46,309 nucleotides of DNA from Opitutaceae bacterium (lineage in GTDB: Bacteria > Verrucomicrobiota > Verrucomicrobiia > Opitutales > Opitutaceae): positions 1-46,309 of the forward strand of contig JAHCLN010000008.1 in NCBI GenBank assembly GCA_026125215.1. Direction: 5' to 3'. The position numbers and the translations under genes were made by a program. Numbering within the stretch: the stretch's first letter is position 1; every line of letters begins with the position of its first letter. The notes under the pieces were generated by a model. It saw nothing but the letters and a program-made list of their open reading frames with translations, was not told where the DNA came from and did not search any database. Shown here piece by piece: positions 16,635-25,486 of the stretch.

Positions 16635-16673
16635 GGTTTGCCCGGAGCTTCCGGGCGGCCCACGCTGGAAAGC

Positions 16674-17207
16674 ATGACGATCGAGGAAAGACTGGCCGCT
16701 CATTTGGGTAAAAATCCGCGCACCGGCGGGGCGCTCTTTATTGCGCCGAACGCCACGGTTATCGGTGATGTGGAACTGGGTCCGGAAAGCAGCGTGTTCT
16801 ACGGGGCCGTGCTGCGCGGCGATATCCACGAGATCCGCGTGGGGGCGGGCACAAACATCCAGGACAACGCGATCGTGCACCTGGCCGATGACTACGGTGC
16901 CTATATCGGCGCGTGGTGCACCATCGGGCATGCGGCGATCATCCATGCCTGCACGATCGGGGACGAATGCCTCATCGGCATGGGGGCGACGGTGCTGGAC
17001 GGCGCGAAGATCGGCGCCCGCAGCATCGTGGGGGCCAATTCCCTGGTGCCGCAGCGGTTCGAATGTCCGCCGGGCTCGATGGTCTACGGTTCCCCGGCCA
17101 AGGTCGTGCGGCCGTTGACCGCGGCAGAGCAGGCCGGGCTGCGGCCGTGGGCGGAAAAATACGTGGCCACCGCCCGCGCCCACGCGGCCCGGCTGAAGGG
17201 GCAATAA
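16674..17207 (+). CDS. gamma-class carbonic anhydrase-like hexapeptide protein
   Basis: A 177-residue left-handed beta-helix protein of the gamma-carbonic-anhydrase/YrdA/PaaY group. The three metal-binding histidines are in place: H69 (NAIVH), H86 (TIGH) and H91 (IIHAC). VLRGDIHEIRVGAGTNIQDN (47-66) is the family signature. A C-terminal helix begins about 150. A trimeric zinc or iron enzyme is expected; homologues range from active carbonic anhydrases to acyl-CoA thioesterase-associated proteins. ATG at 16674 is used. Confidence 0.92.
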   Translation: MTIEERLAAHLGKNPRTGGALFIAPNATVIGDVELGPESSVFYGAVLRGDIHEIRVGAGTNIQDNAIVHLADDYGAYIGAWCTIGHAAIIHACTIGDECLIGMGATVLDGAKIGARSIVGANSLVPQRFECPPGSMVYGSPAKVVRPLTAAEQAGLRPWAEKYVATARAHAARLKGQ

Positions 17208-17275
17208 CCGACCAGCCTTGGGCAAGGATTGCGCAGCGGAAACCGTCCGCAGCCTTTAGGCTGACCGGCACCCCC

Positions 17276-17500
17276 ATGAAACTGAATGTCGGAAAAATCG
17301 ATACCATCGTTCGCGTGTTGCTCGGAATCGGCCTGCTCGGTGCAGGCTACCACTATGAAAGCGCCTGGGGCCTGGTCGGGCTCCTGCCGCTATTGACCGC
17401 CGCCCTCGGTTTCTGCCCGGCCTACACGCTGTTCGGGTTCAGCACCTGTGCACGGCAGCCGGCGGACAAACCGCCGGCCGGGCGCGATCAGGACCGGTAG
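17276..17500 (+). CDS. DUF2892 (YgaP-like transmembrane) small protein
   Basis: A 74-residue membrane protein with the DUF2892 pattern. It starts MKLNVGKIDTIVRVLLGIGL, then a second hydrophobic segment AWGLVGLLPLLTAALGF, and ends CPAYTLFGFSTC. Two transmembrane helices are predicted. Family members often accompany sulfurtransferase or rhodanese functions; none is adjacent here. The last 13 nt overlap the convergent phytanoyl-CoA dioxygenase pseudogene. Confidence 0.85.
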   Translation: MKLNVGKIDTIVRVLLGIGLLGAGYHYESAWGLVGLLPLLTAALGFCPAYTLFGFSTCARQPADKPPAGRDQDR

Positions 17501-18299
17501 ATCAGCGGATTGAGCGGCGTGGCGATCGGCTCGTCGATTTTGGCGTCCGGCATCCAGGTGTCCCAGTCGTTTTGCTGGTTTTTGTTTTTCGGCGCGGCGA
17601 GGCGCATGTCCTCGTCCATGTAGATGATGGTCATGACGGCGCGGGGCCGGTCGGAGACGTTGCGGCCGGCGCGGTGGAAGGTCCAACCGTAGTGGAAACT
17701 GACTTCGCCGAGCTCATAAGGAGTTTCATGCAGCGGGTAGTTGTGCTCCCGCATGGAGCGGCTGATCTCCTTCTCGCTTTCGTCGCTGATGCCGAGTTCA
17801 CGGCCGGCCTCGAATTTGTGGCTGCCGACAGCGAAGGCCAGCGGCCCGAGCTCCAGCGGCGTGGCCTGCAGCGGGATCCAGGCGGTGACGGTGTTGGCAT
17901 TGCTCAGCGGCCAGTAATACTGGTCGGCGTGCCAGGGGGTGATGCCGCCGCCCGGCTCCTTGTAGAGGGCCTGGTCGTGATACATGCGCACGCCCCTCAC
18001 GCCCAGGAGTTCGGCGGCCATCCGGGCGAGCTTTCGGCCGAAACAAAACTCCTTCACGGTGTCGTTCTTCGTCCAGAGGTTCATCACCTGCAGGAAGGCC
18101 TTGCTGTAGGTGTTGCGTTGCTCGAGCGGCAGGTGCATGGTGTTCAGCCGGCGCACCTCGGCGGTGATGACCCGGCCGTAGTGCTCCAAGGTCGTGGGAT
18201 CCAGCACTGCTTCAGCTTGATGAAGCCGTCGCGGCGGAATTGCGCGATCTGGTCCGCGGTGATGGTGGGGGTGTCGAGGTCGGGCAGGGTGGCGGGCAT
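17488..18299 (-). pseudogene. phytanoyl-CoA dioxygenase family gene, frameshifted (copy 1)
   Basis: A close paralogue of the intact gene at 19207-20040. The intended start is ATG 18299, beginning MPATLPDLDTPTITADQ. After IKLK at about 18213 one base is missing compared with the paralogue, so the frame shifts. The remaining 239 codons (17488-18207) are open and conserved, including WHADQYYW (Fe-binding His and Asp), WTFHRAGRNVSDRPRA (second His and 2-oxoglutarate Arg). The total span (812 bp) is one base short of whole codons. Either a young pseudogene or an assembly error; a truncated product from GTG 18207 would lack the N-terminal helices. It is divergent from an AraC-like gene that is also broken. 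Confidence 0.82.
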
Positions 18300-18409
18300 G
18301 ATGGCTCCGCAGGATGCCAGAACTGCGGCCGGCGGGTTACGCGCGGCTGGACCAAAATAATATTTACCAATAAAGGTGACCGAATCATGCGCGCTTTGCT
18401 TGAAAAAGT

Positions 18410-19231
18410 AGCACCCGCCCAAGAGTCTTTCGCCTGCCGACCTACCGGCTGCCCCGCTTTGATTCCCCGTGGCATTTCATCCCGAGTGCGAGCTGACGTT
18501 GATTGAATCGGAGCCACGGTCTGCGCCGGTCGGCGACAGCATCGAGCACTGGAGCCCGGGGACCTGGTGTTGCTGGGCCGCAACCTGCCGCATTACTGGA
18601 GCAATCCGCCCGAATGGCGCGGCCCGGCGGGCTCGCTGGTGATCCAGTTTCCCGAGGAACTGCTGGGTCCGGACTGGCTGGCGACTCCGGAATTCGGTGC
18701 CGTGCGGCGGTTGCTGCGGCGGTGGGCCGGAGCGGGGGTTGCGCTTTGCGGGCCGTCCGGCCCGGCGGGCGGCAGAACGGATGCGGGCGCTGGCCGGACT
18801 GGCGCCGTTGCCGCGCCTGCTGGCCCTGCTGGAGCTGTTGCATGAGCTGGCCGCGGCGCCGGCCCGGCCCCTGGCCAGCGCCGGCTTCGCCCCGGTGCTG
18901 CACACCGCCGATGCCGGACGGCTCGGCCGGTGCCGACGACATGTGAACGCTGCCGCTCGCGGCCGGCGTGCAGCAGCGCGAGGCGGCCCGGCGGGCGGGG
19001 TTGAGCCCGGCGGCGTTCAGCCGGTATTTCCGCAAAAAAATGGGCCGCACCTTCGAGGCCTTTGTCAACGAGGTGCGCGTGGGACGCATCTGCCGGGCGC
19101 TGATCGAGGAACCCGAGCACACCGTGGCGCAGATCGCCTACGCCGCGGGTTACAACAACCTGGCGAATTTCAACCGGCAGTTCCGGCGCCGCACGGCTCC
19201 TGAAGCTCACGCCGACCGCCGGGTCGTGTAG
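18410..19231 (+). pseudogene. AraC-family regulator remnant with several frameshifts
   Basis: Pieces of one AraC protein are spread over all three frames. They are, in order: RLPRFDSPWHF (to about 18477); HPECELTLIESEPRSAPVGD (from about 18478); EPGDLVLLGRNLPHYW onward (from about 18552); RALAGLAPLPRLLALLELL (about 18784-18843); and AARRAGLSPAAFSRYFRKK with AQIAYAAGYNNLANFNRQFR (18968-19200). The last is an intact helix-turn-helix domain. At least four frameshifts separate them, and no full-length start is seen. It lies divergent to the frameshifted dioxygenase, the same arrangement as the intact AraC/PhyH pair at 34755-36743. The 3' end overlaps the convergent dioxygenase copy 2. Confidence 0.85.
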
Positions 19232-20040
19232 ATGACCGGGGTCATCCGGCCGTTCATGATGCCGCCCACCTCGACGTCGGACGCAAAGGCGGCGCGGTCG
19301 CCTTCGCGCGCTTTGGTGTCGGGCGCGATGAGGCGCATGTCCTCGTCCATGTAGATGATGGTCATGACGGCGCGGGGCCGGTCGGAGACGTTGCGGCCGG
19401 CGCGGTGGAAGGTCCAACCGTAGTGGAAACTGACCTCGCCGAGATCGAACGGCGTGTCGTCGAGCGGGTAGTTGTGCTCCTGCATGGAACGGCCGATTTC
19501 CTTTTCGCTCTCGTCGCTGATGCCCAGCTCGCGGCCGGCCTCGAATCTGTGGCTGCCTTTGGCGAAGGCGAGCGGCCCCATCTCCATGGGCGTGGCCTGG
19601 AGCGGAATCCACGCGGTGACGGTGTTGGCGCTGCTGAGCGGCCAGTAGTATTGGTCGGCATGCCAAGGCGTGACGCCGCCGCCGGGTTCCTTGTAGAGGG
19701 CTTGGTCGTGATACATGCGCACACCGGTCACGCCGAGCAGTTCCGTGGCCATGCGCGCCAGGCGCTGGCTCCAGCAGAGTTCCTTCACCTGGTCGTTTTT
19801 CGTCCAGATGTTGCCGACTTGGAGAAAGGCCTTGTTGTAGGTGTCGCGCTGCTCGATCGGCAGATGCATCGTGTTCAGCCGGTAAACTTCCGAGGTGATG
19901 ATGGGCCCGTAGTGGGCGATGGCCTCGGCCGAGAGGACGTCCTTGAGCTTGATGTAACCGTCGCGGCGAAACTGCGCGATCTGGTCCGCGGTGAGCGGGT
20001 AGGGCGTGTCGAGATCGGGGGCGGCGGTGCGGGCAACCAT
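19207..20040 (-). CDS. phytanoyl-CoA dioxygenase family protein (copy 2)
   Basis: A 277-residue Fe(II)/2-oxoglutarate-dependent oxygenase of the PhyH family. The facial triad is H127 and D129 in PWHADQYYW, and H212 in WTFHRAG. R222 or R223 in SDRPRA would bind 2-oxoglutarate. It starts at ATG 20040 with TADQIAQFRRDGYIKLKDVL, the usual N-terminal pattern. The substrate is not determined by sequence; family members hydroxylate diverse lipids and small metabolites. It shares a 104-bp stretch without mismatch with copy 1 (19331-19434 against 17600-17703), while flanking parts have diverged. Confidence 0.9.
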   Translation of the reverse strand: MVARTAAPDLDTPYPLTADQIAQFRRDGYIKLKDVLSAEAIAHYGPIITSEVYRLNTMHLPIEQRDTYNKAFLQVGNIWTKNDQVKELCWSQRLARMATELLGVTGVRMYHDQALYKEPGGGVTPWHADQYYWPLSSANTVTAWIPLQATPMEMGPLAFAKGSHRFEAGRELGISDESEKEIGRSMQEHNYPLDDTPFDLGEVSFHYGWTFHRAGRNVSDRPRAVMTIIYMDEDMRLIAPDTKAREGDRAAFASDVEVGGIMNGRMTPVIYTTRRSA

Positions 20041-20169
20041 GGCGGCAAGCTAGGAGCCGGCGATGGCGGCGCAAGTGCAACGATTTGCCGGGGCACCGGG
20101 TTTTACAGGTTTTTAGCGCGCCGGGAGCTTGATCGGTTCGGCGCCCGGAAGATGCTGGCCGCCATCAAC

Positions 20170-20559
20170 ATGCCTGCCCGCCGTATCCTGATCGTCGACG
20201 ATGAACAGTCCGTTTGTGAAGTCACCAAGCTGCTTGTCGAGATGGGCGGTCACACGGCGGTCTGCGTGACCGACGCCCCGGCGGCGCTGCGGGAGATGGC
20301 TGCGCAGCCGTGCGATGCGATCATCATCGACATGCTCATGCCCGAGATGGACGGCGTGGAACTGATCAACGAGGTGCGGCGGCTGCGGGCGCCGCCGCGG
20401 ATCATCGCGATGTCGGGCGGCGGGCACATCCCGAAGGAGAGCTACCTGCAGATCGCGCACATGGCCGGCGCGCATGCGCTTTTGCCGAAGCCCTTCAACC
20501 GCGAGCAGGTGGAGCGGGTGATCGCCGAGGCCTTTGGCGAAAGCGCCGCCAAGTCCTGA
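20170..20559 (+). CDS. single-domain (CheY-like) response regulator
   Basis: A 129-residue receiver domain with no output domain. The acidic pocket is D10 and D11 (ILIVDDE), the phospho-acceptor is D54 (IIIDMLMPEMDG), the switch Ser is in IIAMSGGG, and the conserved Lys is in LLPKPF. Such proteins act by protein-protein contact, for example as phosphorelay intermediates. ATG at 20170 is used; ATG 20152 would add six residues. No histidine kinase is encoded nearby, so its partner is elsewhere. Confidence 0.92.
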   Translation: MPARRILIVDDEQSVCEVTKLLVEMGGHTAVCVTDAPAALREMAAQPCDAIIIDMLMPEMDGVELINEVRRLRAPPRIIAMSGGGHIPKESYLQIAHMAGAHALLPKPFNREQVERVIAEAFGESAAKS

Positions 20560-20566
20560 ATCCCGT

Positions 20567-21661
20567 TCAGCGGGCGAACAGCACGCAGACCGGCATCGGC
20601 ACCGCGGCTTCGCCGGGCACGGGGGTGAGGCTGCCGGTGGCGGGGTCCACGCGGAATACGCGCAGGTTGTCGGAGTTTTGGTTGGCGGCGACGAGCCAAG
20701 CCCCGTCGGGTGAGAGCGCGAAGTTGCGCGGGTTCTTTCCGCCGGTGGGCATGTGCCCGCGCGGGGTGAGCTTCCCGGTGGCGGCATCGAAGGCGAAGAT
20801 CGCGATGCTGTCGTGCCCGCGGTTGGAGCCATACACGAAGCGGCCGTTCGGATGCACGCGCACCTCGGCCGTGGTGCTTTCGCCGGTCCAGCCGGCGGGC
20901 AGGGTGGATTGCCGGTCCGCGGGTGTGAGCGCGCCGGAGACCGCATCGTAACGGTAGCTGACGAGCGTGCTGTCGAGTTCGTTGATGACCAAAACATGCC
21001 GGCCGTCGGCGCTGAACGCGGCGTGGCGCGGCCCCGCGCCCGGCGCGGTGGCGACGAACGGGATCGCGGCCGGGGTGAGCTGCGCCGTCGCGGGATCCAG
21101 CGCGTAGGTGAAGACGCGGTCGAGCCCGAGGTCGCACACGATCACGAAACGGTTGTCCGGCGAGAGCGTCACCGAATGCACGTGCGGGGCTTCCTGCCGG
21201 GTGGGATGGACGCTGCGGCCGGCGTGCTGGATCACGGTGGCCGGGGTGCCGAGGGTGCCGTCCGCGCGGATCGGCAGGGCGGCGACGATGCCCGAGTGGT
21301 AGTGGGCGAGCACGAGCGTGCGCTCGGTGCGGTCCACCACAAGGTGGCAGGGCGCCTTGCCGCCGGCGTCCTGGGATTGCAGCGGAGCGAGGCCCCCGGT
21401 GCCGGGGTCGATGGCGAACGGCACGGCCATCGTGCTGGATTCGCTCACGGCGTAGAGATGGCTGCCGTCGGGCGAGAGCGCGAGGAACGAAGGATTGGCG
21501 GTGCGGGCAACCGGCACGGGTTGCCCGAGGGCCCCGGTGCGGGCGTCGAGCCGCACGGCGTAGATGCCCTCGCTGGTCGAGCGGGTGTAGGTGCCGAGGT
21601 AGATCAGGTGTTCGCTGGCGGAGGCGGTCAGGCTCATGAGTAAAAGCAGGATCAGGCGCAT
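20567..21661 (-). CDS. secreted lactonase-family beta-propeller protein
   Basis: A 364-residue member of the 6-phosphogluconolactonase-like (PF10282) seven-bladed propeller family. An N-terminal signal peptide MRLILLLLMSLTASAS precedes HLIYLGTYT, the typical first blade. Repeated blades carry xLSPDGxxLY patterns (SFLALSPDGSHLYAV, HSVTLSPDNRFVIV, AEVRVHPNGRFVYG, NFALSPDGAWLVAA). Location outside the cytoplasm argues against a pentose-phosphate role, so a sugar-lactone or unknown function is possible. The gene starts 6 bp after the thymidine kinase stop on the same strand, so the two may be cotranscribed. Confidence 0.88.
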   Translation of the reverse strand: MRLILLLLMSLTASASEHLIYLGTYTRSTSEGIYAVRLDARTGALGQPVPVARTANPSFLALSPDGSHLYAVSESSTMAVPFAIDPGTGGLAPLQSQDAGGKAPCHLVVDRTERTLVLAHYHSGIVAALPIRADGTLGTPATVIQHAGRSVHPTRQEAPHVHSVTLSPDNRFVIVCDLGLDRVFTYALDPATAQLTPAAIPFVATAPGAGPRHAAFSADGRHVLVINELDSTLVSYRYDAVSGALTPADRQSTLPAGWTGESTTAEVRVHPNGRFVYGSNRGHDSIAIFAFDAATGKLTPRGHMPTGGKNPRNFALSPDGAWLVAANQNSDNLRVFRVDPATGSLTPVPGEAAVPMPVCVLFAR

Positions 21662-21667
21662 CGCGGC

Positions 21668-22249
21668 TCAGGCACCCGCGAGGGCGGCCTTGTAGTGGCG
21701 GCGGCACATGGGCACGTAGCGTTCGTTGCCGCCGATCTCGACCTGCGCGCCTTCGCGGATCGCCTTGCCGTCCGCCCCGGTGCGCAGGTTCATCGTGGCT
21801 TTGCGGCCGCAGTGGCAGATGGTCTTCAACTCGATCAGGTCGTCGGCCAGCGCGAGCAGGGCAGCACTGCCGGGAAAGAGATTCCCCTGAAAATCCGTCC
21901 GCAGGCCGTAGCAGAGCACCGGGATGTCGAGTTCGTCGGCGATGTCAGTGGCTTGGCTGACCTGGGCGGGGGTGAGGAACTGGGCTTCGTCCACCAGCAC
22001 GCAGGCGACCGGGCTGAGGCTGTGTTCGCGGCGGGTGCGGTTGAAGAGGTTGTCGGTGGCGGAGAGCACCTCGGCCTCCGCTTCCAGGCCGATGCGCGAA
22101 CGGATGCGGCCGAGTCCGGCCCGGGTGTCGACGGCGGGGGCGAAGACGAGCGTGCGCATGCCCCGTTCCTGGTAGTTGTAGCTCGACTGGAGGAGCACCG
22201 TCGATTTGCCGGCGTTCATCGCGGAGTAGTAAAAATAGACCTTGGCCAT
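21668..22249 (-). CDS. tdk: thymidine kinase
   Basis: A 193-residue type II thymidine kinase, phosphorylating thymidine in pyrimidine salvage. Walker A is SAMNAGKST (9-17), the catalytic region is VDEAQFL, and the substrate loop is [24 protein letters not shown]. Zinc ligands appear as [12 protein letters not shown] and PMCRRHY. ATG at 22249 starts the family N-terminus. It is divergent from the GH95-like gene. Confidence 0.96.
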   Translation of the reverse strand: MAKVYFYYSAMNAGKSTVLLQSSYNYQERGMRTLVFAPAVDTRAGLGRIRSRIGLEAEAEVLSATDNLFNRTRREHSLSPVACVLVDEAQFLTPAQVSQATDIADELDIPVLCYGLRTDFQGNLFPGSAALLALADDLIELKTICHCGRKATMNLRTGADGKAIREGAQVEIGGNERYVPMCRRHYKAALAGA

Positions 22250-22291
22250 GCGGAGGTTGACCGTGGCGGCCGGTCCCGTGCGGCTCAACGG

Positions 22292-22312
22292 TTTTTCCGC
22301 CGGGCGGAAAAA
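22292..22312. promoter_or_regulatory. inverted repeat in the tdk/GH95 divergent spacer
   Basis: TTTTTCCGC-CGG-GCGGAAAAA sits 43 bp from both divergent start codons (22249 and 22356). The symmetric position fits a shared operator better than a terminator, though each strand does have a T-run after the stem. Confidence 0.4.
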
Positions 22313-22355
22313 ACCTTTCCGTCCGCTGCGCCGGCGCCAAGCTGCCCGCTTTCGC

Positions 22356-24677
22356 ATGACCACCCCGGCGACCCCTGTTGCGGCCCTGAAACTCCAACTC
22401 TCCGCCCCGATCCAGGTTTGGGACGAGGCGGTGCCGCTCGGCAACGGCCTGCAGGGAGCGCTGCTCTGGGGCGGGGAGGGCACCCTGCGGTTCTCGCTCG
22501 ATCGCGGCGACCTCTGGGACGAGCGTCCCGCGCCGGGCAACCCGCTGGCGGGCTTCACCTACGCACGGATGGCGCGGATGGTCGCCGCGCAGGACAACGA
22601 GGGCATCGCGAAGATCGTGGACGGCGCCTATGGCTGCGACCACCCGACCAAGATTCCCGCCGGCCGGCTCGAACTCGATTTGGCGCCAGGTTCAAAAGTG
22701 ACAGCATTCGAACTCGAACTCGGCACCGCCACCGCGCACGCGCAACTGGCCGGTGGCGGTGCGGTGGAGGCTTTTTTCAGCGCCACCGATCCGGTGGCAC
22801 TCCTGCGCGTGCCGGGGCCGGTCGCCGCGCTGCGGCTGCTCGCGCCGGAGTCGGTGAAAAAACTCGGCTACGCCGATCCGGAGCGCGGGGCATCGGCCGA
22901 TGCGCGTTGGTTTGTGCAAGCGACGGCCGACGGCGCGAGTCACTGTCTCTACGTGCAGATGCTCGCGACGGCTGGCGGCACGCTGCTGGCGGTCACCGTG
23001 ACGGCCTCCGGAGCCGACGGGACGGACGTGGTGGGCGTGGCGCGCCAGCGCACGGCCGCAGCGCTCGCCGCCGGCTATGCCGCCCTGCACGCCAAGCACA
23101 CGGCGTGGTGGCGTGAGTTTTGGGCGAAGTCCGCGGTGCGGGTGCCGGATGCGCAGGTGATGCTGCACTATCATCTCGTGCAGTATTTCCACGGCGCGGC
23201 TTCACGTCGCGGCGCCCCGCCGATGCCGTTGCAGGGCGTATGGACGGCGGATGCGGGCGAACTGCCGCCCTGGAAAGGCGACTACCATCACGACCTCAAC
23301 ACGCAGATGACCTACATGGCCTATCAGGCCGCGGGGCATTTTGACGAGGGCCTGTCGTTCCTGGAGTTCATGCACGAGCGCCTGCCGGCCTTCCGGAAAT
23401 TTGCGCGGGATTTTTTGGAAACACCCGGCGCGGCGGTGCCGGCGGTGATGTCCTTCGCGGGTCAGCCGCTCGGCGGCTGGGCGCAATACAGCCTCTCGCC
23501 CGTGCACGGCGCGTGGGTGGGGCACCTCTACTACCTGCACTGGCGGCATACGCGCGACGCGGCGTTCCTCCGCGACCTCGCCTATCCGTGGTGTGCGGAG
23601 ATCGGCGAGGCCCTGCGCGCGCTGCTCCGGCCCGGCCCGGACGGTGTGCTGGTGATGCCGCTCTCGGCCTCGCCGGAGGCCTGGAACCGCGACCAGCGCT
23701 CGTGGGTGAAGCCCAATTCCAACTACGACCTGATGTGCCTGCGCATGCTTTTCCTCGGCAACGCGGAGATGGCCGATGGGCTGGGCGATACCGGGGCCGC
23801 GAAGGACTGGCGCCAACTGGCCGACGGGCTGGGCCCGTATCACGTCAATGCGCAGCAGCAGCTCAAGATCTCGTCCAACGAAGACCTCACCTTCAGCCAC
23901 CGGCACCTGGCCACGGTCATGGCAATCTATCCGTTCAACCTCCTCAACATCGAGGGCACGGCGGCCGAGCGGGAGATCATCCTCGCCTCGGTGCACGACC
24001 TCGACCGGCTCGGCGTGGTGGAATGGTGCGGCTACAGCTACACCTGGATGGCGGCGATGCGCGCCCGCATCGGCGAGCCGGAGCCGGCGCTGTGGTATCT
24101 GAAGGCCTACCTGCGCGCCTTCATCCTGCGGAACGGCTTCCATGCCAACGGCGACCAGACGAAGACCGGCTTCTCCTCGATGGACTACCGGCCCTTCACG
24201 CTCGAGGGCAACTTTCTCGCCGCGGCGGCGGTGCAGGAGATGCTGCTGCAAAGCTGGGCTGCCCGGCCCGGCACGGGCGGGTGGGGCGCGATCCGGATTT
24301 TTCCCGCGATGCCCTGGGCCTGGCACGAGGCCGGGTTCACCGATCTCGTGGCCGAGGGCGGACACAAAGTCTCAGCCAGGCGCGAGCACAACGCCACGAC
24401 TTGGTTCCGCATCGTGGCGGGTGCGGCCGGCGAACTGCGCATCCGTGACAACTTCGGTGGCCGCATCCCGCAATGGTCCGGCGCGACGCCGAGGAAAGAC
24501 GGAGACGATTACGTCTTCACCGTCCGGGCCGGCGAAGTTATCGAGGCGAGCCTGGCAAAGCCCGCCGCCCTGCCGCCGCGACCGCCGGCACCGCCGGCAC
24601 CGCCGGCTCCGGCGGATCACTGGGACGGCGACGTGCCGCTGGCGCCGAAGCATCCGGGTTACCGGATGATGCCCTGA
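22356..24677 (+). CDS. glycoside hydrolase family 95-like protein
   Basis: A 773-residue protein with the GH95 (alpha-L-fucosidase/galactosidase) layout. The N-terminal beta-sandwich has [19 protein letters not shown] (about 23-41) and [11 protein letters not shown]. The alpha/alpha-barrel follows, with [24 protein letters not shown] and SASPEAW, features of GH95-like enzymes. A Pro-rich linker ([13 protein letters not shown], near 745) precedes a short C-terminal tail. There is no signal peptide, in contrast to many GH95 enzymes, which suggests intracellular action. The chosen ATG at 22356 avoids overlap with divergent tdk. The gene is followed after 7 bp by a secreted alpha/beta hydrolase. 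Confidence 0.8.
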   Translation: MTTPATPVAALKLQLSAPIQVWDEAVPLGNGLQGALLWGGEGTLRFSLDRGDLWDERPAPGNPLAGFTYARMARMVAAQDNEGIAKIVDGAYGCDHPTKIPAGRLELDLAPGSKVTAFELELGTATAHAQLAGGGAVEAFFSATDPVALLRVPGPVAALRLLAPESVKKLGYADPERGASADARWFVQATADGASHCLYVQMLATAGGTLLAVTVTASGADGTDVVGVARQRTAAALAAGYAALHAKHTAWWREFWAKSAVRVPDAQVMLHYHLVQYFHGAASRRGAPPMPLQGVWTADAGELPPWKGDYHHDLNTQMTYMAYQAAGHFDEGLSFLEFMHERLPAFRKFARDFLETPGAAVPAVMSFAGQPLGGWAQYSLSPVHGAWVGHLYYLHWRHTRDAAFLRDLAYPWCAEIGEALRALLRPGPDGVLVMPLSASPEAWNRDQRSWVKPNSNYDLMCLRMLFLGNAEMADGLGDTGAAKDWRQLADGLGPYHVNAQQQLKISSNEDLTFSHRHLATVMAIYPFNLLNIEGTAAEREIILASVHDLDRLGVVEWCGYSYTWMAAMRARIGEPEPALWYLKAYLRAFILRNGFHANGDQTKTGFSSMDYRPFTLEGNFLAAAAVQEMLLQSWAARPGTGGWGAIRIFPAMPWAWHEAGFTDLVAEGGHKVSARREHNATTWFRIVAGAAGELRIRDNFGGRIPQWSGATPRKDGDDYVFTVRAGEVIEASLAKPAALPPRPPAPPAPPAPADHWDGDVPLAPKHPGYRMMP

Positions 24678-24684
24678 TCCGTTT

Positions 24685-25476
24685 ATGCACCGTCTCCGCA
24701 CCCTGCTGCTTCTTGTCGCCATGGCCGCAAACCTCTTCGCCGGACAGCAGGACGGCATCACCCAGTCGGAGTGGCACGGCTACGAACGGCTCGACTTCGT
24801 CGTCTCCGGCCAGCCGGCGATCCTGATCATCCCGAAGGAGGCGGCGCCGGGCAAACCGTGGCTCTGGCGCGCCGAATGGTTTGGCGACCGGCACGGCCCG
24901 CAGGTGGCGCTCGCGCTGCTTAAGCGCGGCTGGCACTACGCCTACATCAACGCGAGCGACCGTTACGGCTCGCCGGAGGCGATGCGGATCTTCGATGCAT
25001 TCTACCGGCGGCTGACCGCGGAGCACGGCCTTGCGCCCAAAGTGGTGCTGGAGGGTTTCAGCCGCGGCGGGCTGTATGCCTTCAATTTTGCCGCCGACCA
25101 TCCCGACCGGGTGGCGGCACTCTACCTCGATGCGCCGGCGCTGGATTTGAAGAGCTGGCCCGGCTACCGGTCGGCCCGCTGGCCGGAGGTCGCGGCCCGC
25201 TACGGGCTTACGCTGGCGGAAATGGAAACCGCCAGGGTGAGCCCGCTGGACCGGATCAAGCCCGTGGCCGAGGCCGGCATTCCCATCATCGGCGTGAGCG
25301 GCGATGCGGACAACATCGTGCGGTTGGAGGAAAATCTCGGCGTGCTGGCCGCGCGCTACCGCGAGGCCGGCGGCCTGATCGAGGTCATCCTCAAGCCGGG
25401 CGCGGGCCACTCCCCGCACAGCCTCGAGGATCCGGCGCCGGTCGTGGACTTCATCCTGCGCCACGCGCGGCGTTAG
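24685..25476 (+). CDS. secreted alpha/beta hydrolase
   Basis: A 263-residue alpha/beta-hydrolase-fold protein, probably an esterase or carbohydrate deacylase. A signal peptide covers about 1-20 (LLLLVAMAANLFAG). The nucleophile elbow is GFSRGG with S126. The acid is probably in GVSGDADNIV and the His in GAGHSPHS. The start lies 7 bp after the GH95-like stop, so the two are likely cotranscribed and may act on the same acylated glycan, although one is predicted periplasmic or extracellular and the other cytoplasmic. Confidence 0.85.
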   Translation: MHRLRTLLLLVAMAANLFAGQQDGITQSEWHGYERLDFVVSGQPAILIIPKEAAPGKPWLWRAEWFGDRHGPQVALALLKRGWHYAYINASDRYGSPEAMRIFDAFYRRLTAEHGLAPKVVLEGFSRGGLYAFNFAADHPDRVAALYLDAPALDLKSWPGYRSARWPEVAARYGLTLAEMETARVSPLDRIKPVAEAGIPIIGVSGDADNIVRLEENLGVLAARYREAGGLIEVILKPGAGHSPHSLEDPAPVVDFILRHARR

Positions 25477-25486
25477 CGCGGGCGGA

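Noticed and set aside
15107..16711. Long plus-strand open frame opposite nupC
   Set aside because: Shadow frame with no motifs; nupC motifs are clear on the other strand.
17054..17075. GGTTCGAA-like string, possible tRNA T-arm
   Set aside because: It lies inside the carbonic anhydrase gene and no cloverleaf partners exist.
24583..24618. Short tandem CCGCCGGCA repeat
   Set aside because: It simply codes the Pro/Ala linker of the GH95-like protein.
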